From Patiria pectinifera (Eukaryota; Echinodermata; Asteroidea; Valvatida; Asterinidae), in NCBI GenBank assembly GCA_029964075.1, contig CM057135.1:23710863-23774862 (forward strand): a DNA stretch of 64,000 nt, written 5' to 3'. Position numbers and translations under genes: made by a program. Positions 13,001-22,000 of this stretch are shown here, in pieces (the stretch's first letter is position 1; each line of letters starts with the position of its first letter). The notes beneath the pieces were generated by a model, which saw only the letters and a list, made by a program, of their open reading frames with translations, was not told the DNA's origin and made no database searches.

Positions 13001-16000
13001 CGCTGACCCTAGCCAGGCTACAGCAACAACAGCTGATAGTGGCAAACTCAGCGGCAGGTACTTCCGTAGCAACTGAGGAGAGCCCCTCCAAGAGATCCAG
13101 CAAGGGTCGATGGTGGATGAGGGGAAGCATGTCGCACAACATTGCTGAGAGGGTCATTGGACTCATAAAGGACATGTCGGCGGTGAGTGACTTTCTAAAC
13201 TTGAAGGCATTCCAGGCAGATCAATAGTGTTGGTCTTCTCTCTCACAGCTGAAGGACTCAGATATTTGTAGCTTTTTCAACAGTTGCTTAATTTGAAGCT
13301 TGTTACAGGCTTAATATTTAATTTTGTTTTAAACGTATTTACAGCCCAGTTTATTTAAAAATTGGTGAAATAACAACAGTAGTGAGCCATTTCCCCTACT
13401 ACTGCAGTTTGTTCATGACAGTTTGTCCAGTGTTACAATGCTCGGAAAATAGATGAAAAGTCTGTGCATTTTTTTTTTTGAAACGACAAACTGTCACACA
13501 AACTAGTTTATGTTTTGAAAGTTTTTACTAGAGACATGCACTAGATGTGAAACCTTCAGTTTGTCATGTGATGAAACTATTAGTCACTATTTGTTGATTA
13601 CAGTAAACGATAGTTAATAAAATCACTTAATAATAACTATTCCGTGCTTTGGCAGGGCAAGCTATCGGAGGTGTGGGCTACAGTGACCAAGGGAGCCATA
13701 GCGGAGGCAGTGCTGTCACTCACCAAGCTGGATGAGACTAGGAGGCAGCCAGCTGAATGCATCAAAACACACACAGTTAGTATTGTACGGTCACAGTTGT
13801 GACAGATTATATAGGTTTAAGAGCAACTCGCATCAACCAGAACAGATTTTGGTGTCTGAATGTACTCATTTCCCAATAACCAGGCTCTGGAGGCCTAACA
13901 TTTTTAGGACACCTTACATTTTAGGGGCAAACATTTTAGGCATATGCATGCTCACAACACCCTCTCTCGCATTCGCATTACGGGAAGTGAAATTGGCAGG
14001 AATATTTTGATCACGCTGAACGTCCATTGAACTACTTGAACTGCTTCAACCTTGTCGGTTACTCCAGATGCATTAATTTTCAACTTTTAAGTTTGGCGTT
14101 TAGAGCTACTACCATGCTGAATTTTGTGCGCTCTGGGAACAACTTCATTAGGCATGCCATTGTCTTGTTTAATATTTGTAATTTGTTCTGCTTGTTTTAT
14201 CCAGTTGTGGTTGTCGTTGTCATCATTGTGCGTCTTGGAGACGGAGCACGTTGAGAGGCTATCATCCAGCCAATGGGGACACAGCAAGGAAGCAGGAGCT
14301 ATCAAACAAAAGGTAAAATGTCTTATTTTATTGTGTCTGAAATACATCGCATCCCTGTCATTTGTATTTTGATGTGAACAAATCTCATTTTGGTTCATAT
14401 TTTGCAAGGGGATGTCACTTAATAAATGTGTACATGTATTTGTTTGTGAAACTCCAAACTCAAAAGAACAAAAGTTGCAACCTCTAATACCAGTAGTTTT
14501 GCTAATACTTGTTCCAGAAATGAAACTCTGGAAACTTCTCTTCCTGAAATTGTCCCAATTTCTATATCTAGAACACAAATGTGGCCATTAGTTTTTTCTT
14601 ATCGCATCTTATTTAACTCTGTTCACTGGTAGCTACATAAAGATATGGCTGTTGAGGATAACATTCTCAAGGTATTCTTTTGAAACTCTTTTAACCCTAA
14701 AGATCCCCACCCAGTCAAACTCCAACGCCAGGGTTTGTTGGAATCTGTTAGGATGAGTACTGCACTAGTAAACTGATTATGCTTTTATGTGGTTTGGCAT
14801 ACCACAAATGAACTGAGTCCAACTGTTTATATGTACAGCCTACCATATCGTGTTGGAATTTGCAAGGGTGAAGAACAATCACCCTAGGGGATGAGGGTTA
14901 ATGTTTCACTGGACTCTTTCTGAGATTTTTTTTGTGTAAAGTTGTCGATTCCTCACAGGTCAATCACAAGTCCTTCATTCTCAAGTCAAATCACAGCTAT
15001 TCAAATACACAGTGGCAACATCATCGCCTGGTCATTGTTCATCTCCTTAACTTGTACATGACCTGACTTGCAATTTTACTGATGATGAACTTGTCATGGA
15101 CTTGACCAAAACCCTGAATTTGACGTACATTTAGATTGATATTTGTGTTGTCTCTCTTTGTCGAACACCAGCCCACCTGCGACAATCACGACGATGGGGA
15201 AACCCCAGCCATCATCCTGTGCAACGAGTGCGGTAATCTCTGCGCTGAGTGCGACAAGGTCTTGCATCTCCACCGTAGAACCAGGTCACACCAACGCAAG
15301 GTAGGCATCATGGATATGGGAAAACGTTTAGTTTGAGGTGCTTATAAGTAGGCATCTTGGGTGCTTGGTGTTAAAGGTAGGGTAGATCATTTGTCATTTG
15401 TGCATTTTTTTTGTTTGAAGCAAACAAAAGTGCTCAAAATCTTAGGACGGGTGGTTAACAACTAACCTGATGAAGTTTTAGCTCAGTGAATGCCATATAT
15501 TCCGAGAAACAAAATTCTAGGATCTCAATTTCGATTCAAAAGTTTGGAATTGTGCTCAAAATCAGCATCCAGGACACATTCTCATTTAGCCGGTTGCAGC
15601 TGATTACGTGATGTCACACACAGAACCGACAAATAATAGCAACTGCATGCAGGCGTGTGTCGTGTCAATGCTAGTGCGTGCACCCATTCACGGATTCCCC
15701 GAATTACAAACCAACTATTAGGCCAAAAAAAAAATAAGTCGGTCTCTGGTCAGCGCGCGCGTCGATTTTAATCATGCGCGTCGATCTTTGTTATTTCCAA
15801 AATGTTCCGCGGTAGCTCCAACAGCGCCCTCTATTTCCGCACCTCAATTTTTTTTTTACCAAAGAGCACCAAGGAATGGGAAATTGCACCAAGGCAAATG
15901 ATCGAAAGCACCAAGGCAAATTATGGAGGACACCAAATGTACATGAGGACACCAAAAAAGCAAAATAGTACCCACCTTGTCTGTACAACCGAAGCTTGAA

Positions 16001-19000
16001 GAAAAAAAAAAAAAAAGCGCGTGGCCGTGTCAATTCCGGAACTTTGGTCTGACCAGAGATCGAAGATTTTTTTTTTTTTGGCCTTAACAGAATTTTTGAA
16101 AAATGCATCATTTGACGCATCGTTGGAATTGCCTTCTTTTGTTGTTTTCTTCAAAAGTAAAGTATGCCAGAAAGAATAATTTCACAGGGCGTTTATTGCC
16201 ATCCACATCTTTAAACAATAATTTAATCAGTTACTTTTGCTTAGCTGCAAATGATCTACTTCCATTTAAGGTTGGATTGTTCTTCGTACCAGTGCCAATG
16301 GAAATACACATAATGAATGTTTACTTCCAATGTGCTGCATCAGTTAAAGGGAATGTACATCATTGGCTTTTGCTGTAATTTTCAGAAATGAACTATTTGA
16401 GGGGTTAGTATAATAGATCAAATATTGTTACACTGACATTTTTGAAGTTTTGTGTTCGAAAAGGTTGAAAAACCAAGAAAAACAAAAATATTCAAGTAGT
16501 CTGGTTCCCTGACTCCACAAAAGATAAAATGGATCAATTTATAGATGATGGAAAATTGTAAGGTAAGGGAACCAGTCTAGCTGGCCTGCACCCGTATCTT
16601 GAACATGTAACCAATAGCAAACAAAATTTGGACTGAAAAAATGGTAAATTTGGAGCAGTAGTTGAAAAATAGTTAGGGTTTTTCCAACGCTGGTCGGCCG
16701 ACCACCTTTGGAAATGTATACAAATATACCATTTTCTTGAAAATGACTTCACACCAGGTGCCATAATTTTATAAGATGCTTGAGACTGTTATTTGCCAAC
16801 ATGCTAGTAACGTATTTCGTAAAAACTTGGTAGTTTTATTTTTCGATGTTTGCAAATGTTGTATATTCCCTTTAAGGATGAAATGCTAGTTAGATCAGCT
16901 TCCCTTTATATTTCAATAATTCACTGTGTTTTTCAATTCCTTTATGTCCCTTTTAGGTTTTCAAGGAGGAGGAAGAGGCCATCAAGGTAGACCTGCATGA
17001 GGGATGTGGTCGCAGCAAGCTCTTCTGGGTCATGACCCTGGCAGACTCCAAGACACTCAAGGCCATGGTGGAGTTCAAAGAGGCTGCCTCAGGTAGGATG
17101 ATGCCAAAGCGTACACATACATGTAAACTCTGTAACAGGCAACTCATGTTGGCACAGTGTTATTTTCTTCACTTTCCACTTCCGTGATGTGAACCTAGCT
17201 CAAGAGATACCACACTGACTGTTCTTCTGAAAAATGTGCTCTCCAGAATATATTCATATGAATTTGATGGACTGAAAAGACTTTCCTTATCCCCGTTAGA
17301 ATGCCAGTTCAATGCAAGAAAATCACCTCATTTAATGGTAGTTACCATATCAATACTCCTGGGTACACAGAGAGACAAGTTGTGGTACATGCCTTTTGCT
17401 CCAAGTTTGACCCAGTTCAAATAAAATGGCCTCAATCCTGACCCCATAACTATAACTCCATAGGTGTTTTTGCTAGGGAACTTTCCTCAATCCTCCAAAA
17501 TCCACCTTTGTGCAGAAACCAAATCAAATTAGGTTTTGCCCTACCCCGACACAAAATTCCATCTTATAACAGAAACCAAATGTTAATTCTTTGAATTTCG
17601 TTTTCATATTGTATCAATTCCCACAAAAAAGGGAAGTATAGCTGAGTTGGAAGTCTTTACATCCTGCAAAATTGACCTCTGGTGGCTTGTGAAGGACATG
17701 GGAGGGTTAGGGTTAATTAAACATTTGAAATTTCTACCCAGACTTTTGAACATATTCTATTTTTGTGCTCTCTACACAAGGTAACACAGCGAGTGCAGCA
17801 GCAGGCAGCGCCGTCGGCACCTGCCGCTTCTGCGGCTCCATGGCCACCAGCGGCCTGCTGGCCGTGGGCAGCGTCTGCGACGACCCGGACTGCCAGCGGC
17901 ACATCCGTAGCGCCTGCACCAAGACGCTGAGCTGTGGCCACCTGTGCGGCGGGGTCAAGGAGGAGGAGTCGTGCCTGCCGTGCCTCCATGGTTGCAGCAG
18001 GGATGCTACGCTCAAGCAGGATGCTGATGATATGTGTATGATCTGCTTCACGGAGGCCCTAGCTTGCGCTCCTGCCATTCAGGTATTTTTAAAGAGTATA
18101 TATTGAGAGGGCCCTTCACAAATGTAATCAAACAGAGCCCCCAAAGTGTGGAAAGTTGCATGAGACAATTATGCATTACAACTAGGTATTACAGTTTTAC
18201 TTCATTATTCTTAAATGAGTAGTACAGTGGAACGCTGCTATACCGAACACCACTATACAGAGCATTCTGCTATACCGAACGTCATCCTTGGCTCCCGGTT
18301 TTAATGTACAAAACGTACCGAACATCGTTGTTGAAAAAATTCAACAGATAAACAAAAAACCTACCGGTTGTACATGTATTAAACACTGTTTGGGCCACTT
18401 TTAATTCCGAAACATCAAACCACCCATGGTTACATCGTGTTTGAATGTTGAAGAGCAATAGATGGCTATTATTTGCCAAAGGAATAAAAGGGAAAACCAC
18501 CCGTTGCTGTAGTTTTGTGACAACTCGTGCGGCGGCGGGATGTGAGAAATGTCAGTTCAGTGACTTCACTATTGGTCAAAAGAGGGTACCGGTGGTTCAA
18601 AATCGCTGTACCGAACGATCCTTATTACGAACACTTTCTGTGGATCCCACGATGTTCGTTATAGTGGCGTTCCATTGTACAAATGTTGTTTTCTTTTTCA
18701 TTTCAGAAAAATTGGATTTGCTTGACAATTATATACAAATAGTGGATTTGACATTTATTGGGTGACAATCAGTTAGGAATTCCACTACGTACAACTGTCA
18801 CAAATTCCTTTGACAGCTTGATGACAGCCTGATGAATGTCAATGTTACATTGCCATCGCGCAGTATATACTCCACAGTTTTGCTTGTGGTAGACAAAAGA
18901 AAAACTATAAAAGAATGTGGGCTCCAGGTAAAAATTGTTAATCTGATTGTGTTTGAGTCCCCCACTAGCGAAACTTACCCCATGATTGATATGTCTGGCC

Positions 19001-22000
19001 CATATTTTCCCTGTGTAGTTGGACTGTGGCCACGTATTCCACAAGCACTGCTGCCAGAATGTACTGGAGAGGCAGTGGGTGGGACCACGGATCACCTTCG
19101 GCTTCTCTCAATGTCCCATCTGCAAGGTGAGCAACTCCATACCGATAGACACTCATACTTTCATGGGAATTCCTTAATCTTGTACGTGTTTGGCAAACTT
19201 TTCACAAACTATTTTAACATTCAAAACATTTAGCCGATATCTCACAAAGGCTGCTACCTGCCTAGTACGTTGCATGCGGGAATGGCATGGGACATAGATT
19301 TGACTCATATTAAAAACGTTTAACACAATAAACCACATAAAATATATCTGCTTGACTTGGTAACATCATATGCTGCCGAGGTCATGTTTTGCCCGGGGTG
19401 ATGTTTCCACACAAACCTGGACTTACATAGTGATATGCACGGTGCCCCCTTTGCATCATTTGGAAAAGAAAAATAACGGAATCCGTCACGTTCTGAGTGA
19501 TAACTACAGTCAGCTACGAAGCACTGTCCCCATTTTCCAGTCTGATTCGTTCTTAACTAATGTCTGAGAAACTTCAAGTAGAAAATGTTCCCCTAAATCG
19601 CCTGTATGACATCCTATGGTAAAAATGGCGGACGAGACTTTGTTTGGAACGATCACTATTGGAGACGACACTTCTAATGCATAAATATACTTGCCAATCA
19701 TTCAAGGCAGAATTTCCCCAGGAGGTGATATAGTACTAAGGTCCTTCTAATGCGTTCTAAATTATAAGTTAAGTGGCATTTACAGTCACCCTTGATTATT
19801 TGTGAACGAAAACTGGAAGAACGATAACATTTGGCCCACAACTGACATATGATTGGTGGTGTGGTGCTGGGTGTTGCAGAGTGCATGGCTTCCAGCGTCA
19901 GATGTATGAGGTGCAACTTGCATCACAGCAAGAAAGCTCAGCGGGAACGCTGACATAAATCCATGTTGACCACTGTGGTTATTTGATGTCTGTCTTGAAG
20001 ATAAAAGCCACGTTTTAACATTTTCCAATTACCCTGAAGAGTACCTAACGATTTAATGACAGATACCTTACTCAAAGTGAAGATAGCATTAGTATCAAAT
20101 ACCCTCTGAAATTATTTCACCTGACATGGCATTTTTGGAAGAACCCAAACAAAATGAAGGTGGCTCCATCCTGTGGCAGAAGTCGACTTCTATACTCGGC
20201 GTTGACACTACTAGAGTCCCTACCACTCATGGCTTTTTTCCTCCCATTTCAGGCTGACATGCAGCACAAGGTGCTACGCGATGTCCTGGCCCCGATCGTT
20301 GACCTGCAGGCTGATGTCCGACGCAAAGCCCTGATGAGAATGGAGTACGAGGGACTGCATAACTGTGAGGCCATCACCACGCCTGGAGCTCGGTTCTACA
20401 ACGATCCCGCAGGCTTTGCTATGAACAGATACGCATATTACGTCTGCTTCAAGTGTAAAAAGGTATGCCAAGGGGAAGAGTCCCTTTGTTTTAAACAAAA
20501 TTGAACCCCAAAGACTGTTTTACTCTCCTGCTGTCTGAACAGTCACAGACAGTAAAAAAATCCATCCTCTTCCCCCATGTCCCCTGCAATGCCTTTTACA
20601 TTGGCTAGTCACCAACAGTCAGATCATATTTCAAGCAAGCACTGTGACAAGTCAAATTCAGTCAACCGACAAAAGCAGACAAGCGGTAGGCACAGCTGGC
20701 GTATCAATCACCTACAGTCAAAGCATAGCTGCATCAAGTTACATAAACACTCACAGCAAGTCAATCCTGCTTTATGTAGGCTGGGAGCTCTTAACTGTTA
20801 AAACAGTCGTGTGAGAGTTAATGACATGGCTGGGCATTTCGAAGCTACTAAGGGTATTTTTTTAACGCTTTTTTGATAACTAGCACCAAAGTGCCTGTTC
20901 GTGGAATTTTCAATTACAGTAATGACCTGACGTGACTGTCCATGTTAATTGTATTCTAATTGTGGTGATCAGAGGTAGTTTGTTTGTGACTAGCATTCAC
21001 CAGAGAATATGTCTTTTGCATTGGATATGACTTATCATGCCTTTTTGCATGGCTAATGTACATACTTGTATATGCACAAATCTGTACAAGTAAATGATTT
21101 TTAATTTTGAGGTAGAGAACCTACACTTCTGCATTGGTGTCAGACGTGTGATTTCAATCTACTGGTCCCAATTTGTACACTTCCCCTCTGTCGTTCTTCT
21201 CTTAAAACTGATGGATATTTTATTATACAAATAATGATTGTTTATGAGTGCAGTGGTAAGAATAATTTCAAGAGGTGACAGATGGAATGTTCCATTCCAC
21301 AAGGAGAAGCCAAGTGCAATGGAACATTCCATCTCTCATCAAATGAGATTATTCTTTCAATTGTATGAATGTGAAACATTCATTATTTGTTTTGTACAAC
21401 ACCTGAATAAATCCTCGTCATCAGATTGGTCAGAGCCACCGATCTTGTGACCGTGCAATGAAACTTCTACTTACCGTGGACTAGAAGTGCTATTTTGGCC
21501 GGGCTGTGAGTAGAGACAAATAGTTCATTGACATGTGATCTACAACCCACCAATCAGACGATGGGGATTTATTCAGGCATTGTATAATTGTTGATATAAA
21601 CTGATGGGTGATTTTATTTGTGGTTAGGCTTACTATGGAGGTGAAGCTCGATGTGACCAAGACCTGGGGGTACAAGGCGACTATGACCCCACGGAGTTAG
21701 TCTGTGGAGCTTGCTCAGATGTCTCCAGGGCTCAGGTACGCATATGTTACATGTTTGATGTGCTTCGTGTATGTAGATGAAGTGTAAGCATGTCACTTAC
21801 AAGAACACATGTATTGGCCAAATTCAAATTGGGTGCTTAAGTGAAAAATGAAAAAAAAGTGGAAACTGCTGACTGAGAGAATTGATCTTAAGAGAATATA
21901 ACTCAAAAAAGCCAAAGGGTCTTAAATTTTGGGCTCCGCTTGGTTTTTCTTTTACATCAGATCATCAAACTTTTTTGGACATGCCTCAATGATTAACTTA

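Noticed and set aside
12654-13175. 173-codon - frame opposite MYCBP2 exon w11
   Set aside because: Shadow of a G+C-rich, strongly conserved + strand exon.
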